Positions 1 to 9,900 of a stretch of 64,000 nt of DNA are shown here, piece after piece. Every line of letters begins with the position of its first letter. The stretch's first letter is position 1. Source of the stretch: Gammaproteobacteria bacterium (GTDB taxonomy: Bacteria; Pseudomonadota; Gammaproteobacteria; Eutrophobiales; Eutrophobiaceae). The notes beneath the pieces were generated by a model that searched no databases, was not told the DNA's origin, and saw only the letters and a list, made by a program, of their open reading frames with translations. The stretch is taken from NCBI GenBank assembly GCA_028279365.1, contig JANQNX010000014.1, positions 79,921 through 143,920 of the forward strand. Reading direction: 5' to 3'. Made by a program: the position numbers and the translations under genes.

Positions 1-57
1 TCCAACGGTAAAGATCGCCCATGTAAGCCAAAGCCAGGCATTGTTTTTATTGAACAT
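1..57 (-). CDS. N-terminal fragment of a membrane protein (runs off the left edge)
   Basis: An ATG at 57 opens a leftward frame that stays open to the window edge. It codes for 19 residues, rich in Trp, Leu, Ile and Phe after a short polar start, which looks like the beginning of a membrane anchor or signal sequence. An AGGTGA lies 13 bases upstream, inside the end of the preceding gene. The start lies only 18 bases beyond the stop of the diheme flavoprotein gene, so the two are probably co-transcribed. The fragment is too short to name; it may be the next electron carrier or terminal enzyme of the operon. Confidence 0.5.
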   Translation of the reverse strand, partial: MFNKNNAWLWLTWAIFTVG

Positions 58-75
58 GTAATTATTGTGTTCACC

Positions 76-2034
76 TTAGTAGTAATAAGTTTTAAAAATA
101 TGAAATCCGAGCAACACCGGGATGGGCCAGAAAAGAAAAATATGCAGTAATGCACCCCATTCCCTGACCTGCCTGACTAATGACGCTTCGAGTTTGTGTT
201 CCATGGAGATCACCGAGGCGAGCACGGCGCCAAGCAGGATTAACGAAACAAAACTCATCATCAGAAAAAAATTCAGGTTCTCACCCAGTCGAAAGCCGGT
301 ATGAAGCAAGAGAATAAAAATCGCAGTGCCGCCGAGTAAGGCATGAAACAGTCGCCACAGGGCAAAGTCGCCCTTGGTGAACCAGGAAAAACGTTTACGC
401 AATGAAAGCAGTAATACCAGCACGGAAATACCGAGCAGGGTAAAGCCACTGATTTGTTTAAATAGACTCTCCGTCCACAGCATATCCCAACGCCACGAAA
501 CCTGGACGCTTTGGTTATAAGGAATCGCGGGCAACAACCACGCAATCAAACACATTAATGTAAAGATCACTGAACCATATAGCAGGGGACGATGAGCCCG
601 TACCGGCTCGATGTCTTTTTGCCCGACCATTTGTTGTAATAATGGTTTACACGACCCGCAAACAGTTGATGCGCCGGTTGTCTCTGCCAATGCCGCAACT
701 GTGTTGCAACCTTCCGCAACTTTTTCACTCAGAAAACCGCGGCTAAGACCATTGCATGAACATACAATCGCTTCGGCTGGCCAGTTAGTTACCTGTTGTA
801 AGTTATCTTCGCCCCATATCTCGCCGGTACGCGCGAAGCGACGCAGTTGCCAGGGGAATAAGAATTTGCCTTTATTAAGCTGCTCTTTTAACTGAATCAG
901 TTCAGACCATTCACCAATGGCAACGACACCAATCAATTGACCACGATAAACATTCAAACGCCGATAACAGTTTTCATCCTGGTAAACATAGCGGGTATAG
1001 GTTCTGACACTGTCATCAATATCACCCATGCTAAATACCGGTTTACCGATGACCTTGAGACTGGTTGCTAATACGGTGCCTTTATATTGGCTTTTCTTCT
1101 CCGCAATATTTTGTGCGGCAATATTGGCTTGTTCATAACCGGGCGCGACGATTCCATAGACGACATCCCGATGTTCACAGCATTCGCCGATAGCATAAAT
1201 ATCAGCATCGCTGGTTTGCATCGTGTCATTGACCTTGATACCTCGACCATATGCCAGGCCGGCTTGTTTTGCGAGTTCGATGTTAGGACGAATGCCGGTC
1301 GATACAATCAACGTATCACAGCTTAATTCCTTGCCAGAGTTCAGCAGGATCTTGTTGACCGTGGGTTCACCAATGACGGTTTTTACGCTTTCATTTAGAT
1401 AAACCTTGATACCAAGTGAATCGACATGCTGTTGAAATAACTCGGCAGCGGTTTTATCCAACTGTCTGAACATCAGATGCGAATTATGTTCTATGACGCT
1501 GACTTCGGTACTAAAGCGCTGCATTGCGCGCGCGGCTTCCAGGCCAAGCAGGCCTCCGCCAAGAATAACGGTATGGCGGCTGCGGGTGCGTCTTGCGATT
1601 AAGTGTTCGGCATCATTTAAATCACGGAATTGATAAACGCCGGTTTTTTCAATGCCGGTAATATTGGGTATGAAAGGGTTTGAGCCGCTGGCAATAATGA
1701 GCTTTTCATAGTCCTGTACCTGCCCGTGCTCATCAATGACCTGTTTGTTTTCACGATCAATATTAACAATCTTGCAATTGTAGCGAGTCTCAATGTTGCC
1801 ATAACTGGATAGGTTAGTGCCTAATAAAATATCGTTATGGTTAATATCACCGGCTAACAGTGATGACAGGCGGACACGATTGTACGGCGCCCAAGGCTCT
1901 CCGCCATAGACGACAATTGGATGAGAGATCTGTTGTTTGCGTAGATCTTCAATCACGCGCATGCCAACCGGGCCGCTGCCAATTACAACGATTGGGCGGT
2001 GGCTATTAAACACGATGTTTTCAGCAATATTCAT
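76..2034 (-). CDS. NAD(P)H-FAD-[2Fe-2S] oxidoreductase fused to a membrane diheme b domain
   Basis: Residues 1-400 form a two-dinucleotide-fold flavoprotein like the N-terminal part of assimilatory nitrite reductase NirB/NasB: an FAD-binding GSGPVG at 19-24 and an NAD-binding GGGLLG at 159-164. A BFD-like [2Fe-2S] site follows (Cys425, Cys427, Cys459, Cys462). In place of the sirohaem reductase domain of NirB, residues 486-648 hold about five hydrophobic segments. Two of them carry His pairs with exactly 13 residues between (His564/His578 and His631/His645), the spacing of bis-His haem ligands in cytochrome b and ferric-reductase-like proteins. The likely electron path is NAD(P)H to FAD to Fe-S to two b haems in the inner membrane. 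The acceptor is unknown and may be encoded by the gene that follows. The sigma-54-type promoter and leader hairpins upstream resemble those of nitrate-assimilation operons. Domain reading is firm; physiological role is inference. Confidence 0.75.
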   Translation of the reverse strand: MNIAENIVFNSHRPIVVIGSGPVGMRVIEDLRKQQISHPIVVYGGEPWAPYNRVRLSSLLAGDINHNDILLGTNLSSYGNIETRYNCKIVNIDRENKQVIDEHGQVQDYEKLIIASGSNPFIPNITGIEKTGVYQFRDLNDAEHLIARRTRSRHTVILGGGLLGLEAARAMQRFSTEVSVIEHNSHLMFRQLDKTAAELFQQHVDSLGIKVYLNESVKTVIGEPTVNKILLNSGKELSCDTLIVSTGIRPNIELAKQAGLAYGRGIKVNDTMQTSDADIYAIGECCEHRDVVYGIVAPGYEQANIAAQNIAEKKSQYKGTVLATSLKVIGKPVFSMGDIDDSVRTYTRYVYQDENCYRRLNVYRGQLIGVVAIGEWSELIQLKEQLNKGKFLFPWQLRRFARTGEIWGEDNLQQVTNWPAEAIVCSCNGLSRGFLSEKVAEGCNTVAALAETTGASTVCGSCKPLLQQMVGQKDIEPVRAHRPLLYGSVIFTLMCLIAWLLPAIPYNQSVQVSWRWDMLWTESLFKQISGFTLLGISVLVLLLSLRKRFSWFTKGDFALWRLFHALLGGTAIFILLLHTGFRLGENLNFFLMMSFVSLILLGAVLASVISMEHKLEASLVRQVREWGALLHIFLFWPIPVLLGFHIFKTYYY

Positions 2035-2061
2035 TGACTCGCGTAAACATTGATAACAGTC

Positions 2062-2110
2062 AAAAAAAAACGCCGATACATTAGATCTGTTTGATCTAAG
2101 GAATCGACGC
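2062..2110 (-). terminator. leader attenuator: hairpin plus T9 ahead of the diheme flavoprotein gene
   Basis: On the minus strand a perfect 7-bp stem (TTAGATC / GATCTAA at 2081-2099, loop of 5) is extended by an outer stem around CGAT/ATCG with G-U pairs. Nine T follow at 2062-2070, all before the ATG at 2034. This has the form of an intrinsic terminator inside the 5' leader. Leader terminators overcome by NasR or NasT are known for nitrate-assimilation operons, so attenuation is a reasonable inference. The controlling protein is not in the window. Confidence 0.55.
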
Positions 2111-2122
2111 CGTTGTCTTACT

Positions 2123-2152
2123 ACTGATGAATAGCTACGTTAATTCATCAGT
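2123..2152 (-). promoter_or_regulatory. first leader hairpin (perfect 10-bp stem)
   Basis: ACTGATGAAT and ATTCATCAGT form a perfect 10-bp stem with a 10-base loop. The hairpin lies between the putative sigma-54 promoter and the terminator-like hairpin, so it would be transcribed first. In antitermination leaders such an upstream hairpin often serves as the protein-binding element. The structure is seen directly; its role is inferred. Confidence 0.45.
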
Positions 2153-2186
2153 CTGGAATTTCTTCGTTAAAATTCACTACCACTTT

Positions 2187-2202
2187 TGCATGATGTATGC
2201 CA
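2187..2202 (-). promoter_or_regulatory. candidate sigma-54 (-24/-12) promoter for the diheme flavoprotein operon
   Basis: Read leftward the sequence is TGGCATACATCATGCA: GG at -24 and GC at -12 with the required 10 bases between (consensus TGGCAC-N5-TTGC, one mismatch in the TTGC element). Transcription would start near 2176 and run through both leader hairpins before the ATG at 2034. Two copies of TGCGCA, 20 bp apart (2273-2278 and 2293-2298), lie where enhancer sites are expected but do not match the NtrC consensus well. Confidence 0.45.
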
Positions 2203-2449
2203 TGTAATATATTGATGTAAGTTATTGTTATTAAAAATATATTTTTTTGTCTATGAAAAGCGATGCGGTTTTTGCGCACCGTATTGATCAGTTGCGCATC
2301 ATTATTGTTCAATCATGCAAAACCTCGTTTAGTAATAGGATATGTGTGTTGATATCGAGTGACTGATAAACAGACATTCTTAGCACACAGTTAGTGTCGA
2401 AACCGGATACTTGTTATATTCAGTAGGGCGTTAACAGCTACAGGAGTCA

Positions 2450-2836
2450 GTGTTGGAATACCCCACGATAGTCGTCATGCTCGCGCTCGCGCAATACATT
2501 TTTTTCATCATGCAGACTGGTTTTGCTCGTGGAAAATACAAGGTCGATGCACCGAAATGTTCCGGTAATGAAAATTTCGAACGCATATTCCGGGTGCAGA
2601 TGAATACGCTCGAGCAGTTAATTATTTTTATTCCGGCAGCGTTTGCCTTTTCCTACTATGTGAGTGCGGTCTGGGGCTCAGTTATCGGTGTGATTTATAT
2701 TGTCGGACGTTTTCTGTATTTTTATGAATACACTACCGATCCGAAGAAACGCGCACCCGGTATGATGCTGACGTTTCTATCGAATTCGCTGTTGGTTGCC
2801 GGTGCGATTGTGGGTTGTGTGTTAAGCGTTAGTTAG
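2450..2836 (+). CDS. MAPEG-family membrane protein
   Basis: A 128-residue protein with four hydrophobic segments and the features of the MAPEG superfamily (membrane-associated proteins in eicosanoid and glutathione metabolism): an N-terminal helix, a charged loop with NFERIFRVQMNTLEQ, a segment containing GRFLYFYEY, and a short C-terminal helix. Bacterial members are small integral membrane proteins; some have glutathione transferase or peroxidase activity, but most are untested. The start is GTG at 2450 or TTG at 2453: AGGAG at 2442-2446 is 3 bases from the GTG and 6 from the TTG, so the TTG is possible. It stands alone, divergent from the flavoprotein operon, and a carbonic anhydrase remnant follows immediately on the other strand. 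Confidence 0.85.
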   Translation: MLEYPTIVVMLALAQYIFFIMQTGFARGKYKVDAPKCSGNENFERIFRVQMNTLEQLIIFIPAAFAFSYYVSAVWGSVIGVIYIVGRFLYFYEYTTDPKKRAPGMMLTFLSNSLLVAGAIVGCVLSVS

Positions 2837-2837
2837 A

Positions 2838-2993
2838 CTAAATGACTTTGCCACTATCCATGTCGTAGATAGCGCCAACAATTTTGATCTCCTGGTTAAC
2901 TTCTAATTCGCATATAATCTCACTTTGCGTGCGATTAATGTCAATGGTGTTGATCACGTTCATATTTAAGCCTTTTAGGCCAAATATAAAGCT
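2838..2993 (-). pseudogene. C-terminal remnant of a beta-carbonic anhydrase gene
   Basis: The minus strand reads open from a TGA at 2994-2996 to a TAG at 2838-2840. The peptide contains NVINTIDINRTQSEI and ends EIKIVGAIYDMDSGKVI. This is the characteristic tail of beta-carbonic anhydrases (NVxNTIxxI, KIxGAxYDxxTGxV). The zinc-binding and active-site parts are absent, because the DNA further upstream on this strand is the control region of the chemoreceptor. It is best read as the stub left by a deletion or insertion. The first ATG in frame is at 2963, but no useful ribosome-binding site precedes it. Confidence 0.6.
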
Positions 2994-3079
2994 TCAAATG
3001 AGTGAACAGGTTAAATAAATCAGTGCAGCCATATAAGAAAAATGCCGATTATTTATCCGGAAAAATGTCAATATCCTAT

Positions 3080-3106
3080 TAAAGATATTCCGATTTCAGT
3101 CGATAA
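3080..3106 (+). promoter_or_regulatory. sigma-28 (FliA)-type promoter for the first chemoreceptor
   Basis: TAAAGATA, exactly 11 bases, then GTCGATAA. The FliA consensus is TAAAGTTT-N11-GCCGATAA, so both boxes are close and the spacing is exact. It lies 36 bases upstream of the ATG at 3143. It places this receptor in the motility and chemotaxis regulon. Confidence 0.65.
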
Positions 3107-3142
3107 ATTGAGCGGGATGAATAACTATAAAAACCTAAGTTA

Positions 3143-5053
3143 ATGAAGATTAAAATAAAACTGATTTTATCGTTAGGTGCGCTTTCATTAGTTATCTTGA
3201 GTGTAGGCATATTTGCATTTGCGGGAATTAATAAAATTGAGCGACAAAATGCGATTTTTTCAGCGTTAAATAATGCTGATAATCAACTCTATCGGGCAAG
3301 ACTGGCGCAAGCCGATTTTATGTTGACCGAGCGTCCACAGTTTAAAGAACAACTATCAGAGCGATTGGATGCCATGCTGTTGAATCTGGAACAGGCTGCT
3401 GCGCAAATGCAGGTTCAGCAGAGTATCGCTGCGGTCGAAGAAATAAAAGCTGAAGTCAAACGCTACCAGCAAGTGTTTAAAACACTTCAAACAGTTAAGC
3501 AGAAAGATATAGAGGGTAAGGCCAGTTTTGATGCGTCTGCTTATGCGGTATCAAAAAATATAGACGAAGTATTGGAGTCAATCTCTAATTATTATCAACG
3601 TAACACTGACGACTTTGAAGAGTTTAATCGTTTCAAGCTGGCTAAGGTATTTAAAGATCGGTTTAACGAAGCCAGGGTAGCGGTATGGAAGTTTAACGAA
3701 AAATCAACCCCGGTACGGATAAAGGCAATCGAGGATTGGCTGATAGATTTGCAAAAAAGAATACCGGTATTAAAAGAGTCGATGTTGAGTGATGAAACTC
3801 AGCGTTTACTGAATTTGTTGGAAAAGGAATTAACGGCTTATCGCGCCCTTTATAATTCAGTTAAAGAGGCCAATGACCAATTGCAGCAAATTACCGAAAC
3901 TCTTTTGGAAACGGCAAATTCTGCAAGTAGTAAAGCCGGGGCACTGATGGCAGTGGAAAAAGGTATTGCCAAAAAAGCTGCCAGACAGGTCAAGCTTACG
4001 ATGATTGCATCGATTGTCATTGCATTTTTATTAAGCATCATATTAGCCGGTTGGCTGGTACGAAGTGTTATGCGACCGTTAAAGCAATCCAGTAAAATCG
4101 CTGCACTGTTGGAACAAGGGGATCTAACATTCCATGATGAAGTGAAAGGGAATGATGAATTTGCAACGCTAAACCGGGCATTGTTGAAGTCCATGGAAAC
4201 ACTCAACAAGACTGTGACACTTATTAAACAGGCCCTGTCGAGCCTTGACGACGTCAGTACTAAAGTTGAGAAAAATATTTCAGAATCAAGCGAAGCGATG
4301 TATCAACAGCAGGCGGAAACAGATCAGCTTGCAACTGCAATCGAAGAGATGAGTGCAACGGCTACGCAAATATCAGGTAGTGCAGAGCAGGCAGCGAGTA
4401 CCAGTAGTGATGCTGAACAGCAGGCGCAAAAAGGTGACCAGGTTGTTAGCGAGGCGCGCAATGCAATGAATGTCCTGTCTAACGAAATGCAACAAGCCCT
4501 GCAAGTGGTAGGTAAACTGAATGAAGACTCAAAAAGTATTGCCAATATTGTTCAGGTAATTAAGGAAGTTGCAGAACAAACTAATCTGTTGGCTTTGAAT
4601 GCAGCGATTGAGGCAGCACGAGCCGGTGAACAAGGACGTGGTTTTGCTGTCGTGGCTGACGAAGTGAGGCAACTGGCTGAGCGGACACAAGTCTCAACTT
4701 CCGAGATTACTACTATTGTCGACATGATACAAAAAGGTTCAGAAGATGTTGTGGAAGTGTTTGAATCTTCGAAAAATCGTTCAGATGAAGTGATGTCAGC
4801 GACAAATAAGGCATCTGAAGCTTATGTTCAGATCAGTACTGCGATTAATGAGGTCTCGATGATAAACGCACAAGTCTCAAATGGCGCCCATGAGCAATCA
4901 ACGGTAAGCAACGATGTGAGCAGGAATATTATTCAGATTCGTAACCTGGTCGAGGATAATTCAAGGACACTGGAACACATCAGGAAACAGGCAATGCAGC
5001 AGTCCCAGGAAACTCAGGAGTTAAAACAACAGGTTGATTTTTTCAAAGTGTGA
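3143..5053 (+). CDS. methyl-accepting chemotaxis protein
   Basis: A transmembrane chemoreceptor of 636 residues. Residues 7-29 are the first membrane helix, followed by about 250 mostly helical periplasmic residues. A length near 250 suits a bimodular helical (HBM-like) sensor rather than a PAS or Cache fold. A second membrane helix lies at about 284-305, then a HAMP domain ([19 protein letters not shown]) and the cytoplasmic signalling coiled coil. The kinase-contact tip, with [20 protein letters not shown] and [19 protein letters not shown], is at about 475-515. The ligand cannot be read from the sequence. No CheR/CheB-binding pentapeptide is seen at the C terminus. The sigma-28-type promoter upstream supports a role in swimming behaviour. 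Confidence 0.95.
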   Translation: MKIKIKLILSLGALSLVILSVGIFAFAGINKIERQNAIFSALNNADNQLYRARLAQADFMLTERPQFKEQLSERLDAMLLNLEQAAAQMQVQQSIAAVEEIKAEVKRYQQVFKTLQTVKQKDIEGKASFDASAYAVSKNIDEVLESISNYYQRNTDDFEEFNRFKLAKVFKDRFNEARVAVWKFNEKSTPVRIKAIEDWLIDLQKRIPVLKESMLSDETQRLLNLLEKELTAYRALYNSVKEANDQLQQITETLLETANSASSKAGALMAVEKGIAKKAARQVKLTMIASIVIAFLLSIILAGWLVRSVMRPLKQSSKIAALLEQGDLTFHDEVKGNDEFATLNRALLKSMETLNKTVTLIKQALSSLDDVSTKVEKNISESSEAMYQQQAETDQLATAIEEMSATATQISGSAEQAASTSSDAEQQAQKGDQVVSEARNAMNVLSNEMQQALQVVGKLNEDSKSIANIVQVIKEVAEQTNLLALNAAIEAARAGEQGRGFAVVADEVRQLAERTQVSTSEITTIVDMIQKGSEDVVEVFESSKNRSDEVMSATNKASEAYVQISTAINEVSMINAQVSNGAHEQSTVSNDVSRNIIQIRNLVEDNSRTLEHIRKQAMQQSQETQELKQQVDFFKV

Positions 5054-5062
5054 CCTGTTAAC

Positions 5063-5611
5063 TCAGGTTTTAATTTTTACTTGCCCCTCTTTCTCGATCG
5101 ACGCGAGTAATTCCTCAGGGGAACGACCCAATACACTGGTTGAAATACTAATGCCTTTTTCATCATAGAGCGTATTCAGGAGCTTCTTTAAACCGGAAAA
5201 TGGTTTACCGAGGCCTTGTTTCAGATAGGCGTCTGGATTATCAACCTCAAGCGAAACGAATTTGCTAGGTGCCGAATACAGTGTTTTTCCGCGAAATATC
5301 GATGCCTGTTTTATTTCATTCCACGGTATAGGTTTACTGCATATACGTCGATCATAAAATCCGGATTCATCCATTGTAATGATCGGCCCCTTACGGCTGT
5401 CAAACAGTAAGCCGATGGATAAGGCGAATAAACCGCCAAAGAAAATGATCGTTATCCAGCCTAATACAATGCCCGCCAGTTCATCTGCTCGAGTGCCACC
5501 TTCCGCAGCACCAATGACACCGGTGATCAGTAATAGGCCGAGCAGGACAAACAACGACGCGCCGATCATATAGATCAGCAGGCTGCCTTTGTTTAACTCG
5601 TACTTAACCAT
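5063..5611 (-). CDS. small membrane protein, probably STM3941 family
   Basis: A 182-residue protein with two N-terminal hydrophobic segments (about 10-32 and 48-70) and a soluble C-terminal part of about 110 residues. The soluble part begins after a DSRKGP turn with a pattern like a PH-type beta barrel (PIITMDESGFYDR, PWNEIKQASIF). This arrangement fits the uncharacterised STM3941 family of inner-membrane proteins; the match is from memory and moderate. It converges with the chemoreceptor (9 bases between stops) and is separated from JetD by 131 bases with no gene. Confidence 0.55.
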   Translation of the reverse strand: MVKYELNKGSLLIYMIGASLFVLLGLLLITGVIGAAEGGTRADELAGIVLGWITIIFFGGLFALSIGLLFDSRKGPIITMDESGFYDRRICSKPIPWNEIKQASIFRGKTLYSAPSKFVSLEVDNPDAYLKQGLGKPFSGLKKLLNTLYDEKGISISTSVLGRSPEELLASIEKEGQVKIKT

Positions 5612-5742
5612 AATTCATAATACAGGAAGATAATATTGTATATGTTATCTAATGAGACGAATTTTACAAAAATCCGGGGAATCTTAAGTTATTTATTGAA
5701 ACCCTTGAAATCAGAGGTCGTTTAAATAATAAAGTAATTTTT

Positions 5743-6927
5743 TCATAAAACATTCATTGGAGAAACAGCAGGTTGATACTCCTGTTCTACAAGACCAACA
5801 CCTGTCTGTATATATGTAGACAAAATTTCATCTACATTTGGATTAACAGGAAGCAACCTTTCCAAATGTTGAATTTGTGCTTTGTTAAATAATCCGCCTT
5901 TATTATATTTCATACTATGCGGCATAACCTTTTTGTCGTCAGCCAATGATTGGAATACTTTTAAAATTTGAAAACCATGCGGATCTGAATCTCCCCAATG
6001 ATAAAGATCACACGAAGTGTTATTAATTAGATAACTATAAAACTCTTGCAACCTACGACTCGGATAACCTCCAGTAAATAAAATAATTGCATTATCAAGA
6101 ATTTTTTCAGTATATTCAAAATAACTAGACCAATTTTCGATGGTTAATAAATAATCTGGTTCTTTTGTCAGTTTAGCAGAATCAAACAAAATATCAGGTA
6201 TGGCTATATATGGTCTAATAGAAGCATTTACACTTATTTCTTCGTCTTCGAATAATATAGGTCCACTTACAGCAAAAGGGTGGCGCATTTTGACAAGGTT
6301 AAATTCGGCTAATATATCTTCATAGTTTAAATCATTATGCTTATAGTGAGTTTTAAGAATCTTCCCAATAACGGACTTCATGTTTTTATCAATAATTTTT
6401 GAATCACCAAAATAGCGTGCCCCGAATTGACGGTAATTCATTAGCTCTGACGATTCTTCTAATATCAATATGGCCTTTATTGCCTTATTTAAACGTTCGG
6501 GTTGTTTATAAGAAACATTATATTTTGTTTTACCTGAACACCATGCATTAATAATGTAGTGCACTTCCTTATATAACCAGTGATTGCTTTGTGGAAATTC
6601 AACCTTTTTTATTGCTTGATCAACTAATTCAGGAACATAGGGTTCATTTAAAAAGTCAGCCAGTTTTTTTTCATCAAGAAGACGAATACCTTGAAGATTC
6701 GTTCCCTCATAATATTTTTCCCATTCAAGCAGTATACAATTTTTTGATTCTGCAAGCGCCAGTGAAGCATGAAAATCATCTTTATCTTGTGCACGTTTGA
6801 ATGGATATGGATCTGATTCTTTTGATGTGAAATTATCTCTATTAAACAAAACATCTCTTTTACGGTTAGGCTGAGAAACAGCTTTGTCTAATAAAGCTTT
6901 TAAAACTTGTTTAGCGTATTGACTCAT
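5743..6927 (-). CDS. jetD: Wadjet protein JetD (Toprim nuclease subunit)
   Basis: A 394-residue DUF2220-type protein. The N-terminal region (about 1-110) looks like winged-helix DNA-binding modules. The C-terminal region is a Toprim-like domain with the acidic residues expected for metal-dependent cleavage: Glu264 in LLTIENWSSY, and Asp313 and Asp315 in HWGDSDPHG. In characterised Wadjet systems JetD acts with the JetABC motor and cleaves small circular DNA, which protects the cell against plasmids. It is the last gene of the operon, 14 bases after JetC. The N terminus lacks an obvious DUF3322 signature, so a type II- or III-like system is more likely than type I. No terminator is obvious downstream. 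Confidence 0.85.
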   Translation of the reverse strand: MSQYAKQVLKALLDKAVSQPNRKRDVLFNRDNFTSKESDPYPFKRAQDKDDFHASLALAESKNCILLEWEKYYEGTNLQGIRLLDEKKLADFLNEPYVPELVDQAIKKVEFPQSNHWLYKEVHYIINAWCSGKTKYNVSYKQPERLNKAIKAILILEESSELMNYRQFGARYFGDSKIIDKNMKSVIGKILKTHYKHNDLNYEDILAEFNLVKMRHPFAVSGPILFEDEEISVNASIRPYIAIPDILFDSAKLTKEPDYLLTIENWSSYFEYTEKILDNAIILFTGGYPSRRLQEFYSYLINNTSCDLYHWGDSDPHGFQILKVFQSLADDKKVMPHSMKYNKGGLFNKAQIQHLERLLPVNPNVDEILSTYIQTGVGLVEQEYQPAVSPMNVL

Positions 6928-6941
6928 GGAAATAAAAAAAG

Positions 6942-9900
6942 TTAAACAGGCTCAGGTTCTTCAACTGTTTTTTCGGATTCATTTGTCGTTGCTTCAATCC
7001 CTTCGAAAGCATTAAACAAAAGCTTTTTTGCAGCAGGCCGAATTATATTAGTATCCACCTTTATATTTGAACCTTCCCGGATAAAAAACAAAGTCATATC
7101 TGAGACTTCTGATAAACGTGGTTCAGCTTCATCCGGTGCAGCCACAAACAACTGTAGCCCTATTGAGTTTAAATATTGTCCAGCTTGCCGTGTGTTAGCA
7201 TTATCCATTTTCTGGAAAGCTTCATCAGCCAAATACAGACCAAACCCACCGGATAAGTTGCCGGCTTTATCACGCTCAATACGATACGCACTTGCTAATG
7301 ATGCACCCATAGCAACATAAAATGGTGTGCTTTGTTCACCACCTGAATTAAACCCCATTTTTAATGATAAAGGTTCTTCAGTTTTATTTTCTTTATCTTT
7401 AACCATAATTTCATATTGATAGTAATGCCTGTAATCTAATAAATCATCTACCGCATCATCAGTTTTCTTTTTATTGATAGGCGGTTTATCTGTTTCATCC
7501 ATATCCAAGATACGATGAATTATTGACATCACTTCTTCATTACCAGAATCCGTATCAAAGAGTGTGTTATTGTCAGCTACATTCTGCTCATTTAATGTTT
7601 CAATGAATTGTAAAAAACCCTGATATTCAGCCTTACGCTCATACCGGAAATGATATGAAAGTCCTGAGGAAAAAGGGCGTCGATTTAATTCATTATTAAG
7701 CTCATCAATGCGACGGCGCATCGTATTAAACTGGTTTTTCAATTTTACGGAAACATCACTTCTAAAAGAGCGTTTCACATTTTCTAATGCTTCTGCTTGT
7801 TCCTTCTCTTTTGTGTGTAGACCTAAATCAGTTAATCTCGATACATATTCATCAATGCGTTCCAGGTAATTGTTAATTAATAACTCCGCCATTGTATTAA
7901 TTTCAATACCTTCGACACCATGCTCTTTGTTATAACCATTAATGCCATCCTGACCCTTTTGAAGAGAAGAGCTGTATCGAATATTTGCATCATGCAATTG
8001 ATCATCGCAGTATTTTATCGCTTTATAATTTGAATCCATTTCTTCTTGCGAATGTTTTTCATAAACACGTTCTAATGTGTCAGCGGCATGGCTTGCATCA
8101 TAATAACTGTTTTCTGTTGCATGTTTTCGATCTGCGTTTAATTCAGGAATTCGTTTTTCTTTTTCTAACAGATTAGCTCTTTTATCTTTAAAAAGTGTTT
8201 TTGCAGAAGAACGATTACTGTTGGAATCGAGCAAGTTTTTCTCAAGACGAGTAATTTGATCATGTAAGGTTGATTGTTCTTGTCTTAAGCTTTCTGTTTG
8301 GCTTGTATCAATTGCATCAATCTGTCTTTGTATATCTGCTAATTGATCGTTCAATTTGTTAATGTGAGCAGTTTGCTTTGCAATTGGTGGCATGATTTCC
8401 AACCGTTCCATGAAGCGCCGCAAATCATCATGAGCGGACTCGGTTTTCTTAAACGTTTCTTCTGTATTTACTAATTGATTGCGTAACTCTTTTTCTTTTT
8501 TCCCCAAAAGTTCGATCTGTTGCGCCGAAATCGTTTTGCCCAATTTTGGAATATCGTTCATATACAATCGTTGAATGCCGGCCTGTCGTTTAAACATACC
8601 GTCAGGCGTTAATGCGCGATCGCTTTTCATTAAGTCACGGGTATCCTCAACTAACCCAATGTTAGAGAGTAGGCGTTGCAGGTATTTTACTGCGAGTTCA
8701 GACTCGCCTTTAATTAATGTTGATGCAGTATTGGGGGCGATTTTATTGTGCCATGTAGATACTTTTGCCGTATCAACCACAATGGCACCATGAAGTTCTT
8801 TTTTCATAGAACGATAAATAGATACAGCTTCATGCGCATCTTTAGGATCGACGATTAATGCTTCTGTGTTTCCCCGTAAAAAAGCTTCAATGGCTAGTTG
8901 CCAACGTTCATCAGTGACCTCAACTAATTGACATACCGGTGTCGCTTCAATACCCTTTTCACCTAGCACTGCAATTAGTGCTTTTGTGTTGAGTGATAAA
9001 TCTGCTTTCCCGGAAGCAATATTTTTAACTCGATCCACTAAGGTTTCGAGTTCAGTTAATTCCGTTGATTGTTTTCTGTTTAATTCGTAGGTTTTTTGTT
9101 TTAAACGCGTCGATTCATTGTCCAACGGTGTTAATGCGGATGACACCATTGTGTCAATAGCTGCACCATCCGCAGCCCAGGCATTACCACCAACAGAGAT
9201 AATGGTTGTTATTTGATTGATAATTTTATTAATCTCATCCGATAGATAGTCAGCGTGTTTCTCACATTGTGTTGCAAGTGATAGAGCGCCTCTTGAATCT
9301 CTTAATTCTTTCTCAGCAGTCGCAATTGAATTTTCAACTGTCTTCTTTTCGCCTAGTTTTATCTTTTTATTCGCTTCATTTTTATCTTTATTGATAAGGG
9401 CTGATATTTCTGCGTGTTTGACACGGGTATCTCCTAGCTGTGCATTGGACTGGCGATATAAACGATAAGCATCTTTAAATATTGTAATCTGTTTTGCCAT
9501 ATCCTCTTTAAGAGTTTCAATTTCCGTGCTCAAGGCATCAAATTGAATTTCTGACTGACACCATTTATAAGAGGCTGCCCGATTGGCATGACTACGAGCT
9601 GTTTCAAATAGCTTCTTAATCCCCGCCATTTGTTTAAGTTGCTTTTTAATCAAAACTATTTCATCTGATTTTTTTTGAAATGATTGATAACCTTCTCGCA
9701 TTGCCGCCACATCAAGTGGTTCAGCATCCAGAATATTTTCTTTGACAAAGTCAGAAACTGAACCTTTGAGACTAGATAATGCAATAGAGCGGGTGAATGA
9801 ACGTTTAAACTTATCCACATCAACCGGTCTATCCGGGTATGACAGTGTTTGTGTAAGTTGTGCCAAATAAGCCTTACTGTTTGATGGAAAATATACTCCA

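Noticed and set aside
2273..2298. Two TGCGCA copies as NtrC sites
   Set aside because: The spacing suits an enhancer, but the half sites do not follow the GCACC-N5-GGTGC pattern, and TGCGCA is self-complementary and common.
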